64,000 nt of DNA from the NCBI GenBank assembly GCA_014898425.1, contig RCSZ01000026.1:1-64000 (forward strand). The letters are read 5' to 3'. Position 1 is the stretch's first letter, and each line of letters opens with the position of its first letter. A program made the position numbers and the translations under genes. This document shows positions 11,317 through 21,106 of the stretch, one piece after another. A model generated the notes under the pieces. The model did not search any database. It was given only the letters and a program-made list of their open reading frames with translations, and was not told the DNA's origin. The stretch is from Botryotinia globosa (Eukaryota > Ascomycota > Leotiomycetes > Helotiales > Sclerotiniaceae).

Positions 11317-13022
11317 TTATATGATCATGATGAGGTTCTCGGGCATACCCAGAGTGGTCGGGCCGTTAACAATCTGCAATTCTTGGGTAATCATAGTCAA
11401 TATCAAATTGTAGACAAGGAAATGTAGTGTCCAAAACGCATGTAAGCTCTTCGTGGCATTCAATGCGGATGCTCCATGTAAGAGTTCTGGAACCTTCTCA
11501 CCGCACATTTAAGCGAGCTCTTCTCCACCACCTTATTTTCAACATCTCATTATAAATATTCGATCAAAAATCCAAAAATTATTATTTTTTCAATTAAAGT
11601 CAAAATATCTATTCAATTTTATAATAAAAATGATTATTATAAATTTCATTAAAATTGGAATATTCTTTGTCGAGTTAGAGTATTTCAGGCATGTGATGAT
11701 AGAAAATCCTAGAATTGGATTGAGAAAAATTTAGATATACTTTGAAGTACAATAAGAAGCATTATTAAATCTAAATCTTATAAGATTATATGTAAAAGGG
11801 AAGGTATATCGACTTTTTATATTCTCAATTAAAGAGATTCGACGAATTATAAGAACTTTAAAAAAAGATTGGAATAAAAGGAGAATAACTTTTAAACAAA
11901 TCAAAAACATATTAGAGATAAAAGCTTCGATATATATAATTCGAAAGGAATTGCATCGATATAAATATAAAAGATATATAGCATACCCTAAACCCTTTAT
12001 CTCAAGACTACAAATAAAAAAGCAACTAGATTTTGTATATTTCTATTGATAATAAAGAACTAATAACATCGCTGTTGCTAATCTAAGAAGAGGTAATTGA
12101 AGGAAAGTTATATAATCGAATAAAAACTTTTTTAAAATAGAAAAGAATAAAAGGATTTGAATTACTAAAAGAATTAATAAAAAGAAATATCCTTCCTATA
12201 TTAAATCAATATATCAATTAGAAAAAATATCGATAATGATATAGAATATTATCAACTGGAATTATAAATCTCCATTAGTTTTTCTAAAAAAGGAATTAGA
12301 GGTTAAAGGTATTACTAGTTCAATATATTATAATTAAATACTTCAGCTTATTATTTTTCTATTATTCAATGAACTAAAACCCTTTTATATTTTTATAGAA
12401 AATAGATTGAAAGTTCACTTTGGCTATACTAGATTAGTTTAATTAGAACACAACATACAAAACTTTAATTGACCTCCCTTTTCATTAGATTTCAATTCAA
12501 TTGAAAAGGTGTAGCAATAAATAAAAAAGGAATTAAAAAAACTATTATTTATACCTACTTCTATTTATAAATTAAAATATGAATTGAAGACATTTTGGGA
12601 GAGGATAGACCCAATAGATTTTTAAATATATACAAAAAGATTGATATACAAATTGAAGGATATAATTCAAATTAAAGAATTAGTTATTGTTTATTAAAAT
12701 TTGATTCAATTTTTAATAATAAATAATATAGTGTTAAATAATTATTAAATTTAATATAAAGTGATTGAAAAATGAGGGGGGTGCTGTGAGCAGGGGTTAG
12801 AACTCTTACATGCCAGCTCGCTCCAGCTCGTATATTCCAATAATCTTTCAAGCTGATTGGCACCCTACCCCATTCCCTGTCTCTTTCTGTCGTAATCCAT
12901 CCTCGGGGTATTTTCGGACGATCCAAGACTGTATACCTACCATTATGATATGTTCGATATCTCTTGGAGGTTTGTTCCTTCTTGGGGGTCTCCTCTGCGA
13001 TCACGGTCCACTCGTTCACCAT
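11317..13022 (-). pseudogene. Reading frame interrupted by a Tc1/mariner insertion
   Basis: On the minus strand an ATG at 13022 opens a frame with strongly gene-like codons (many AAC, GAG, ACC, ATC, AAG). It starts MVNEWTVIAEETPKKE and runs to the Tc1 element at 12806. On the other side of the element, from 11480, a frame runs to a stop at 11317 and includes a hydrophobic stretch. If the element and one TA are removed, the two halves join in phase to a protein of about 123 residues. The host gene is therefore probably broken by the transposon. No family is recognised. The opposite strand is also open over part of the region, which is why confidence is limited. Confidence 0.5.
11481..12806 (+). 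mobile_element. Tc1/mariner element, RIP-degraded, copy 1 (1326 bp)
   Basis: The terminal inverted repeat begins AGAGTTCTGG at the left and the complement AGAACTCT closes it at the right. TA flanks both ends (11479-11480, 12807-12808). A mutated transposase is readable on the plus strand. A helix-turn-helix region lies near 11840-11990 with 'KPFISRLQ'-type text. The canonical Tc1 block WPPFS-D-N-IEKVW is at about 12469-12516, with 'SLDFNS' in place of the usual 'SPDLNP'. Stops interrupt the frame throughout, so the element is dead. Sister copies lie at 38014-39338 and 54176-55766. Confidence 0.9.
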
Positions 13023-13039
13023 CGAATCGCCTCTCACTA

Positions 13040-13621
13040 TGAAATATTAAGCGTTGCGGGTACTGATTTTGAGGATTTAAAGGGACATCTTACTCTTATG
13101 GTGGACGAGAGTGAAATAAGGTCCATCAGTATCGCGCCTGCTATTAGTACGTTTTTCACACTCCCCCATATATTTGACCAACCAAGACCACCAATGAAGC
13201 TATTCTCAAGCAAGTGCAGCATTTTCCAGATTCTCTTAAAGCTAGCATAGTACAAGCGATGATCTTTAAATTGGAGCCTGGAGCTCCTACCTTATTGTTG
13301 GCCACCATGTGGGTGTTTATGTTATGAGCTCGTAGTATATTAATCTTTTGCAGAAAAAACTTCATTATTTTAAACAGTAAGTACGAGATAGATGAGAAAT
13401 AAATTGTTTGCTCATCTAAGTCAACCACTCTCTTGCCATACTTCGAAGTCAATATATTATATATTGATAGTATAACAGCTCCGGAGACCCTTCGCCCTAT
13501 ATTTCTTGGTCTTGCACTCGCTTCTGCCGAGCTAGCCAACCTGGCAGGAAGTTGTAAAAATACTTACGGTTATGGAAGCTTAACAATGAACAAGATCCCA
13601 ACGCCTTGTCATAGTGCTTAG
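13040..13621 (+). pseudogene. Possible spliced gene fragment
   Basis: Three plus-strand stretches look coding. One at about 13033-13147 is rich in Asp, Glu, Ile and Leu. A second runs from about 13187 to 13327 and includes 'NEAILKQVQHFPDSLKASI'. The third, from about 13424, includes 'APETLRPIFLGLALASAEL'. They are separated by intron-like signals: GTACGT at 13147 with CCAAG ending at 13186, and GTAAGT at 13377. The first junction does not keep phase and I cannot assemble a continuous protein. It may be a decayed gene next to the transposon. No family is assigned. Confidence 0.3.
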
Positions 13622-14858
13622 ACAGGGTACGACAATAAGACTCGCAGTAGACACCCTCAGAGATATTGTAAGAACAAAAACTGGTCTAAAATATAGAAGG
13701 TCATTTTTGGTGATCAATACCCAAACATTAACAATACTTCCTTTACCTATATAGACTGCCAAAAAACCGTATGGATTATAGGGTCGAATACAATAAAGTT
13801 AGAGTGGAAATAAAAAAGGAGAGATCAGCGATTTATTTAGTGGCGGTGAGAAAGACGTAAGGGACGCGAGAGAGGGTGATAATAGAGGGGGCGAGATGAT
13901 GGAGAGGTAAAGTTATCACTTCAAATCACCACAAAGAAAAGCTACAACTGGGAGAGACACATCTTAAAATCTTTTTTCTTTTTTTGTTAGTAGTCATTTT
14001 GCGCTACGACTGATTATCGGTTAGCTGCGTTAGCTTGATGCTCCATATAGGGGCAAGATGCGAGAAGAGAAATTAATATTACTGAACTTTCCTCAACCCT
14101 ATTCTTTAGGGTTATGGCAGGAGACTTAATGTTGAGTTTTGGGGTTTGAAAAAATATTGAAAAGGCGAGAGAGACTGGAGGTACAGGAGGTGGGAAAGAG
14201 GGTGTTGTTGCAGCTGCAGGGTGGCTGTGGCTGGAGTTCACTGTGGTGGAGCAGCTATTCTTGATGACAAAGTATATTTTGCACCTATATAAATTTCCTA
14301 GACCATAGTTCCCTCATTTACATTTTTATCAATCTGGAGTGTTTCTTTAAGTACTACCAAACATAACGTTGCAGTTCTTACATTCAAACGTTTCAACAGA
14401 GCATAGATTAGTATCTGAGTTCTAAATCAGCTTGCAGCATAGACTGAGAGTATACCGTAGAACTTTCCCTCCCTAGACCCATATCCGAAGCTTTTGCAGT
14501 TTTGACAGACCAACTTATTCTCACAAGTAATTGAAAAATCACGGACACAGTGACTATTGGTCCCAAGCCAACAAAAATTATGAAAGCTTGATATAGGAAG
14601 ACTTAAATCTTGCAAATACTTCCAGACATGATCTGTTTCAATAGCTATGATTCTCTCTCTCTCTCTCTATTTCTCTCTTTTTCTCTCCCCCTCTCTTTCT
14701 CTTTCTTTCTTTTTTTTTCTTTTTTTCACCTCATTTGACACGCCATATATGCAAGTACATAACCGAAAAATGCCTTTATACAATTCTTCATATTCATGTT
14801 CATGTTCAAAGGTGAATGTCCCGTAGATGGTGTGCTTCACATCCAGGTAGCCCTCAAT
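13622..14858. other. Non-coding island DNA with a pyrimidine tract
   Basis: Balanced composition. A 75-codon minus-strand frame at 14014-14241 is Pro/Ser-rich and unconvincing. Nothing recognisable apart from the CT tract listed separately. Confidence 0.45.
14651..14727. repeat. CT-rich polypyrimidine microsatellite
   Basis: (CT)n and (CTTT)n tract of about 77 bp, nearly pure pyrimidine on the plus strand. Such tracts are common in fungal intergenic DNA. Confidence 0.9.
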
Positions 14859-15170
14859 TCATACCATCGCTACCATTTTCCACGCCACTTCCAACCATTG
14901 ATGTAACCTTCTCAGGATCGTGGTCGCGTCCGTTCGCCAGCTCGTCGATCTAACCTGGGTCGAGATTAGAAGGTTCACAGCCGGAACATATTCAAATGGT
15001 ACATGTAGGTATTCCTTGTTCATCCGGGTGCACTCAGTGCAGTTGATGCCTTGGATAACATCGGGATTGGCGCAGGTTTGTGCGGTGGGTCTCTTGTGGA
15101 GCCGCTTCGCACACCGGAGGCAGCATGGTGCCACCAAACGAGAAATACCCACTCCAAATTTTGAGCTTCT
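14859..15170 (-). CDS. Cysteine-rich (CxxC-type) protein fragment, start unresolved
   Basis: The frame is open for 103 codons after a TGA but contains no ATG before its cysteine cluster. The cluster is a CC-x2-C motif followed by a cysteine about 14 residues on, then a C-x2-C pair separated by Thr-Glu, then a 'VPFEYVP' segment. It ends in a basic/Trp-containing helix. This arrangement resembles the small CxxC-type, possibly zinc-binding, domains found in many fungal hypothetical proteins. That is a resemblance from memory, not a search. Its codons are well chosen (many ACC, AAC, TGC). The first exon may be spliced or lost. It lies about 100 bp downstream of the DnaJ-like gene on the same strand. 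Confidence 0.5.
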   Translation of the reverse strand, partial: RSSKFGVGISRLVAPCCLRCAKRLHKRPTAQTCANPDVIQGINCTECTRMNKEYLHVPFEYVPAVNLLISTQVRSTSWRTDATTILRRLHQWLEVAWKMVAMV

Positions 15171-15260
15171 TCACAAGCGGCAGTCATAATAAAACAAAGT
15201 TGTGGCGAAAACAAACCGAATGAATAGGGAGTAATGTCTTAGGAATCAGTTCCTTCAGAA

Positions 15261-16484
15261 CTATCGTCTTCCGAATTGGTGTAAATTTCTGTCTTCGAAA
15301 TTTGTGTCTCCGGAATCGGTGTCTTCGAAATTTGTGTCTTCAGAATCGATATGTTCAGACTCATAAATATGTCTCCCATATGGCGATCGTACATCCGATC
15401 CATCCCATTTATTTCGTCTCTTGCGACGCTCCCCCATCTCCGGTCTAGAAACCGCCTCTGTTCCTTGATTTCGTCTCCCTTTACCTCTCGCTCTCCATTT
15501 CTTCCACAACCACCACCCCAGTGCCATCAACACCACTCCCCTAAAAAGATAAACATATCTCATATCATAAAGCTCCTCCCCAATCAATTTTATCTTCCAC
15601 TTCCCTTCTTCATTGTACCATTGGCATCCTTCTTCAACAACCGATAGTTCAATGATTCCATTAATCTTTCCTGTCTCCGGGTCCTTCTTATTCGCCGGGA
15701 CGAGAAAACTCATCTCATCACACTTATCCCAAACACTAACTCTCTGCAAAGTTCCACCCCGCCCAAACCACTCATTCTTCATCTGCTTCAGATGTTCCGT
15801 CTTCGTCGTCGTCGCATTATCCGGACCCAAAATGCGATATTCCCAACCCCATCCCCACTCAGGTAGCCCCAGCCAACCCTTCTCATTATCCATCTTCCTC
15901 CCCATGAGGTCGAATTGAGAAATAACTTTGTCTCTCCAAACATACCATTCTCTCTCACCAAGTAGCTCTTCACAAGCACTCCACTGTCTATCCACCCTAT
16001 TCCTCACAAGATTCTTGAAGCTCATCTCTCTCGGATGCGAACCTGTCCAATAATGATCCTCACAATAATAATCAAACTGGGCCTTCTTCTTTGCATTTTC
16101 CTGCGCAACCGTAAGAACTAAGTCCCCCTTGGAAGAAACGCTTTCAGTCTCGTCTGAATTTCCCCTCTCCCTTCCTCCACCGCCCAAATGTGCTCTTCCC
16201 TCTCTGAGTAGAGTGAATGCCCTCGTAGCGTTGTCTCGCAAGCTTGGTGGAACTTTGTCGGGATGCAGATGCCGTGCTAGGAATCGAAAATTGTTTCGGA
16301 GTTGGGAGAGAAACCAGGAGGGGGTAGGTTCGGGGATGAATCGTGGTCCGAGGCTCCAGGGATGATCGAAGGGGTTGTAAAACTCGAAACAATCTTCTGA
16401 GAGACATTTTTTTACGGGGGTGTACGGGACGTGGAGGTTTAGGTAGTGGTGAGCGGTTAAGTTGCATTGCAGAGGTGGTGGCAT
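15261..16484 (-). CDS. DnaJ-like (J-domain) membrane protein, 407 aa
   Basis: A single-exon frame with ATG at 16484. Residues about 55-100 form a J-domain-like helix-loop-helix with the signature tripeptide His-Pro-Asp at 74-76, in the context 'LARHLHPDKVPPSLRDN'. J domains stimulate the ATPase of Hsp70 chaperones through this HPD loop. Residues about 309-328 (YLFRGVVLMALGWWLW) form one strongly hydrophobic membrane segment, followed by a basic stretch (RARGKGRR) that is likely cytosolic. The C terminus carries short repeats of a 'DT(N/D)xxDT'-like acidic motif arising from an 18-bp DNA repeat. A role as a membrane-bound Hsp70 co-chaperone is inference. The N-terminal 50 residues are unusual for the family. 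The gene is divergent from the 17007 gene with a 522-bp shared upstream region. Confidence 0.8.
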   Translation of the reverse strand: MPPPLQCNLTAHHYLNLHVPYTPVKKCLSEDCFEFYNPFDHPWSLGPRFIPEPTPSWFLSQLRNNFRFLARHLHPDKVPPSLRDNATRAFTLLREGRAHLGGGGRERGNSDETESVSSKGDLVLTVAQENAKKKAQFDYYCEDHYWTGSHPREMSFKNLVRNRVDRQWSACEELLGEREWYVWRDKVISQFDLMGRKMDNEKGWLGLPEWGWGWEYRILGPDNATTTKTEHLKQMKNEWFGRGGTLQRVSVWDKCDEMSFLVPANKKDPETGKINGIIELSVVEEGCQWYNEEGKWKIKLIGEELYDMRYVYLFRGVVLMALGWWLWKKWRARGKGRRNQGTEAVSRPEMGERRKRRNKWDGSDVRSPYGRHIYESEHIDSEDTNFEDTDSGDTNFEDRNLHQFGRR

Positions 16485-17006
16485 TGTTAGGGGTTCGTAA
16501 GCGTAGACAAAGGTATGTCGAAGTGGATAGAATATAAGAATGTGGGAGGAGATTCGTAGAGATAGATAAAGATATGTCGATGTAGATAAACTACAAGAAT
16601 ATATATGTCAGTCAGTAGAGGCAGATAGCGATAATGAATTGATTGATGAACGGATGGATGAATGAATCAATTGAATTGAGTCGTGAATAATTGAATATAG
16701 AAGAAAACTCGTACCTTTTCTCCCTTGTGGTTTTTCTTTGTGAGAATAATAGTAAAGGGAATAAAGAATGAGTTACTTAACATTAAAGTATGAATGAAGG
16801 AGAAAAAGAAGAGGATATCAATCTGTTAAATAGAGCGAAGCGAAAAAGTCTTTATAGCAATAGTCTAATGAAATATACGAAAATGAAAAAATACAAAAAT
16901 GAGAAAATACAAAAATGAGAAAATACAAAAATGAGAAAATACAAAAATGAAAATTTGAGAATATAAAGAACAGGTCACTCAGCGTAATTCAAATCTTTAG
17001 ATAAAA
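16485..17006. promoter_or_regulatory. Divergent promoter region between the J-domain and the 594-residue genes
   Basis: The 522-bp region separates two divergently transcribed genes and must hold both promoters. It contains a 16-bp tandem repeat (listed separately). No individual transcription-factor site can be named with confidence. Confidence 0.5.
16876..16951. repeat. 16-bp tandem repeat, about 4.5 units
   Basis: Unit 'gagaaaatacaaaaat' repeated head to tail in the 5' flank of the gene starting at 17007. Confidence 0.9.
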
Positions 17007-17128
17007 ATGAAAAGAATAATATTGATATCTACATCGAGAACGAAAACAACGACGACAACGACGATGATAATGATGACAACGACAACGACAACAAGAACAA
17101 CGATAACAACGACAACAAGAACAACAAT

Positions 17129-17162
<34 letters not shown>

Positions 17163-18791
17163 ACAACAACGAAGACGACCAAACCCTCGATATTCATTCT
17201 AATCGACAGCAACAACGATATCGATACGACATCCACATCATTTCTCTTCGCCTACGACTTTGATGATACCTTGTTCAAATCTTCAAACAAAAACAAAAAC
17301 GAGAAGAACGGCACTGATACCGACACCGAAACCGATATGCCTAGAGATCCATTCGCTAATATTACTGGAAATAGAGCCAGAGTCAGAGCCGGAGCCGGAG
17401 CCGGAAATGCAAACCCTCCCGGTACAAATCCATACTCAATTAAGAGGGTACTGCTCTTGGTATTCCTGTTTTTAGGGTGCTTTAGTTACTTTTTTCCTTG
17501 TGCATTTGTGAATCTTCCTGGCTGCTCTATTTCCACTCTCAAGTCCACATCTATTGACGACTTGCGATCCGAAGACACAGACCTATCCAAAGTCCAACCA
17601 AACGCTATGGCCCTCGATCGATTCTTCACCAAAGGCTTCTTGTATCTTGACCAAGCCGCCCAGCTAAGTGGAGACTTTACATATGAGACTCACGAGCTAT
17701 CCGAGCTCAGCGGAGAAATGGCTATTGGCATTGGAAAATGGATTTTGCATTCCGAAGCATTGTTACTAAAATGGAACAAATGGTTGAAGCAACAAGACGC
17801 CAAGAGTTTGAAACTGTGGGCCATAGTATCAGTGGAGAAAAATGAACAGGAGAAGATAGGGAATGCTGCGAGAAAAAAGATATTCGGTTCTTCAACTTCG
17901 CTAAAAACACTCCAAGTCCGAAAGATCGCTTTTGTCAAAGATGTGAAATCCCATATCGATAGAACCATTAAAGAGTTCGAGGACCACGAAACGACACGTA
18001 TCACCTTAGAATCTCAATTTACCACTTTGAGAAGCAAAATTAAGGAGCTTCAAGATAAAATTCAAGGCAAACATGAAAATCTCGACAAGCAACTTAAGGA
18101 GCAAGAGAAGTCCTGGTTTCCAAAAGTGGATTTAATTGCCTCATTGATGATTGAGATGAAAGGAGTGAAGAGTTTTATAGTCTTGGGATCGGCTACCAAG
18201 AAATTGTTTCAAGGGAGTGGGATACTAGGAACTGAAGGAGTCATGACCCAATGGGGGGACGAGGTCATGGGGCTCAAGAGGAGAGGAGAAGATGGAGATG
18301 AAGAAGAGATTGAAGAGCGATGGAATTTTTTCGGTCAACTACAAGATTCTCAAGCACTTTACGACAATTTTTTGGCTACAGTTCGGAATGAAGTATCACA
18401 TGTTGTAGAACAAGAATCGGGAATACAAAAAGGTTGGGAAACATATCAAGAGTTTGAAAACGGCAAGCAAGAGCAAATGGATGATCTGAAAAAGAAATTG
18501 AAGGATGAAGGAAGTTGGTCTGTGGAGTTGAAAGGTTTGCAGGGCGTACTGAAAGTGATGGATGTGATGGTACATTGTGTAACGTTGGCCCAAGATGCTC
18601 GTTCCATTAAGTTACCCCCGTGGAGCAAAACCCCGATTCAGAAGGAAATTTCAAAATTCAGTTCGACTTCTAAACAGCAAAATTCCGAGGGAAATAAGAG
18701 AGAGAAGAAAGATGATAGCTTTCGGGACTATGTTCAAACTATAGCAACGCCATTGGCTATGGTTTTCAAAGTTTATCGATTGATTTATTAG
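17007..18791 (+). CDS. Membrane-anchored coiled-coil hypothetical protein, up to 594 aa
   Basis: The first ATG gives 594 residues, but residues about 13-58 are an artificial-looking Thr tract encoded by an AAC/ACG microsatellite. The ATG at 17337 (residue 111, MPRDPFANITGNR) is an attractive alternative start. Residues about 146-168 are strongly hydrophobic (signal anchor or signal peptide). Residues about 320-375 are a charged heptad helix, and further helical segments follow to the end. No enzyme motif is seen in the body and the family is not recognised. The section 'FLFAYDFDDTLFK' near residues 79-91 resembles HAD motif I, but no other HAD motif follows. No intron is required. Divergent from the J-domain gene. 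Confidence 0.75.
17040..17172. repeat. AAC/ACG trinucleotide microsatellite inside the coding frame
   Basis: Imperfect (AAC)n/(GAC)n run. In the gene's frame it encodes a Thr tract, in other frames Asn/Asp or Gln tracts. It probably varies in length between strains. Confidence 0.85.
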
Positions 18792-19105
18792 TAGTTGTGA
18801 ATGGATGTAATTCTCATTTGTTTTTGATTGGAAGATTTATCGGTTTTCAGATGATGGTTGTAAATGGACATACTTCTTAGGTATCGAGGGAACGAGGCTA
18901 TTTACTTATGTTCGCAAAAGGCTGGCAGATATCAGCATATAGATTGGAATAGCACACGACTCAATTATTATCTCTTCTGTTTGCTTCCTCTTCCTATTGT
19001 CTGTGTATTAATCAAATCCTTACGTTTCATATTTCATCCTCCAAGGCCTCGCTACATTTGCCACAAGATTACTACAACTACCCACTCTCATTCGTCGATT
19101 GACCT
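18792..19105. other. Intergenic DNA
   Basis: The 3' flank of the 594-residue gene. No ORF of protein character and no other feature seen. Confidence 0.5.
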
Positions 19106-19399
19106 ATGAGATCGAGGGACTGGGCGCAAAGAGATCGATTCAGCTTGTACTGCCTCGTGTCATTTTTCCGCCATATCCATTTTTCCGTCGTCCTTCTCCT
19201 GGTCCTTCTAGCTAACTGCCCCAGGCTGTTCAGTAATCTTGCCATCTCAAGCCTGGACGGCAGTCTTGACATCTACTCGTGCGGCCAGAAAGCATGCAAC
19301 TCCGACGCTAGATGCACATACCACAAGATGGTAAACTACAAGAGGACTAACCTGGTTTTCATAGCTCCGGAGTTGCATACTTTCTGGCCGCACGAGTAG
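19106..19399 (+). CDS. Small ORF, 97 aa, with hydrophobic N-terminal segment; overlaps an inverted repeat
   Basis: ATG at 19106. Residues about 14-44 contain a hydrophobic stretch (SVVLLLVLLANC) that could serve as a signal peptide or anchor, followed by a short hydrophilic region with three cysteines. The end of the frame is formed by a 32-bp inverted repeat, so the C-terminal third may not be protein-coding. It could be a small secreted protein or chance. No family is recognised. Confidence 0.25.
   Translation: MRSRDWAQRDRFSLYCLVSFFRHIHFSVVLLLVLLANCPRLFSNLAISSLDGSLDIYSCGQKACNSDARCTYHKMVNYKRTNLVFIAPELHTFWPHE
19273..19399. repeat. Inverted repeat with 32-bp arms and 63-bp loop
   Basis: The arms at 19273-19304 and 19368-19399 are complementary with one mismatch (core CTCGTGCGGCCAGAAAG). 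They lie in balanced, non-RIP DNA. This could be a small fold-back element, a binding-site palindrome or a transcript hairpin. No target duplication is evident. Confidence 0.9.
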
Positions 19400-20831
19400 T
19401 CTGTGACTTTATTAGACTATGCAGACTACCCCAGTTTGGATATGAATGAGATAGTCTGGTTTAGCTAGTCTAAATGTCGAAAATTCGGATTGTCGTCTGA
19501 AGTTTTGGATTATATAAGGATAAACCATATAATGTTGACATAATCGTTAATCAATCCGGGATATGGAAGATACTGAACGAGTTGAATGATTGAGTTGAAA
19601 AGTTGGAAGATTGAAGACATATGATTTTTGAAGAAAATAGGGCGTGCTCAGTCTAAGAGCTTGGGCTAGCTAGATTGTACTCTTAGTCTGATATTTCCAG
19701 GATGAAAACGCAGTTAGTCTGTGTTTTATATGGCTCTTGGGTTGACTGTTTAATTCAAATCTGCTAGTATATCCTGCAGTGCGGACTTTTAGAAACTCTG
19801 AGCTACCACAACAAATATTAGCGCACTATACAAGTATGTGATCGTATTTCTCAATTTTCCATGTCTCAGCAGTGCAAGACGTCAACCTCAACCACTTCCT
19901 CGGTTAAATCCACCTCTTCAACCTTTATGTCTTGGTTCGAAAATGGCGAGATACCAGACCTGCGAGTCCTACAAGCTCAGTGCAATCGTTAATATACTAC
20001 TATAATACAGTTATATGTATTAAGGCTTCAACAAAGCGATTATTACATGTAGAAAATAGATATCATTGCTTTCATAGACTTACATCAATAGTAATGCCCA
20101 TTCCAGACTGAGTTTCGGGTTGGATTCGATATTCCACTTTCATTTTAGAGTTGATAAAGGTATTTCAGCTCGAATTTTAGTATTTGAGTATGATCTTAAT
20201 ATTATCCAATACGATCTTAACATTGTATATTCTCTGCGGTAGATAATTTGATACTACATTCCTTAATATTTCACAGAAATTCAAAAATCGTTGTTGTACG
20301 GCCCCCCTATATATGGGTGACGTAGAATGCTATCGACACCACTGTACAAGTCGGCCTACAAGCCAGGGCAGTGAGGTTGTGAGAAGACTTACAATGCTGC
20401 ATACAATCGACCAGCCTGATATTCAAGTGGTGAAAATATGATATTTGAAAGGCTTCGATTCAGTGCGATTTGAATCAATCACTTTTCTTTTCGACCTGCA
20501 CCTACAAAAATTTCACATGAGACAGAATATATTCAAGATAACTCATGAGCATTATGAAGAAATGGCAAGCACTGTAGGTCTTGAAGTATGCAGAGCTGCT
20601 GCTGTATTTATTGGTTGATGAAAATTTTCTCATCCGTCATCTCGAACGGACCATTGCCGACGTGATCGAAAGAAAAGAAAGAGTTGATCATCTGGTGGTT
20701 TTGGACTCTATGACTTGGAACGCGTAGCAGCGATCACTTGCATGTGCCCATACGTGATAACTAAGAAGCTCTATTTTTAATATCTAGCATATCATTATCA
20801 TCATCAACATCAACATCGTTATCTCTTTCAT
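19400..20831. other. Intergenic DNA, no gene supported
   Basis: Balanced to moderately AT-rich, with stops in all frames. No recognisable feature beyond scattered short repeats of an 'agtctg'-like string near 19400-19740. Confidence 0.5.
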
Positions 20832-20933
20832 TATTTTCTCCCTAGCCATTTTCTCCCTAGTCATTTTCTCCCTAGCCATTTTCTCCCTAGCCATTTTCTC
20901 CCTAGCCATTTTCTCCCTAGCCATTTTCTCTCT
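20832..20933. repeat. 15-bp minisatellite abutting the copia insertion
   Basis: Unit 'ccctagccattttct' in about 6.7 nearly identical copies. The last unit contains the left target duplication CTAAT of the neighbouring retrotransposon, so the element inserted at the edge of the array. Confidence 0.95.
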
Positions 20934-20936
20934 AAT

Positions 20937-21106
20937 TGTCGGGACATCGATCATATGATCAAAGAGGGCACTATATTAACTAGCATCGCGCTAGCACTTT
21001 CCTATATATTTAATACCTAGTTTCCTATAGATAATAATAATCAAAAACGAATATAATCATATAGAATTAAATACTTATATTTATATCAATCAAATTGATA
21101 CTAATA
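20937..21106 (+). repeat. 5' LTR of the copia element
   Basis: 170 bp, starts TGTCGGGACA. It aligns without gaps to the 3' LTR and to the solo LTR at 52683. It differs from the solo LTR by transitions only, consistent with RIP. The end has become TAATA where the solo copy has CAACA. Confidence 0.92.

Noticed and set aside
12810..13250. 146-codon plus-strand ORF next to the Tc1 element
   Set aside because: Its left half is the shadow of the minus-strand frame with better codon use, and its ATG lies at the transposon junction. The right half is kept only as part of the possible fragment at 13040-13621.
16997..17236. 79-codon Val/Ile-rich minus-strand frame
   Set aside because: Antisense of the AAC/ACG microsatellite.
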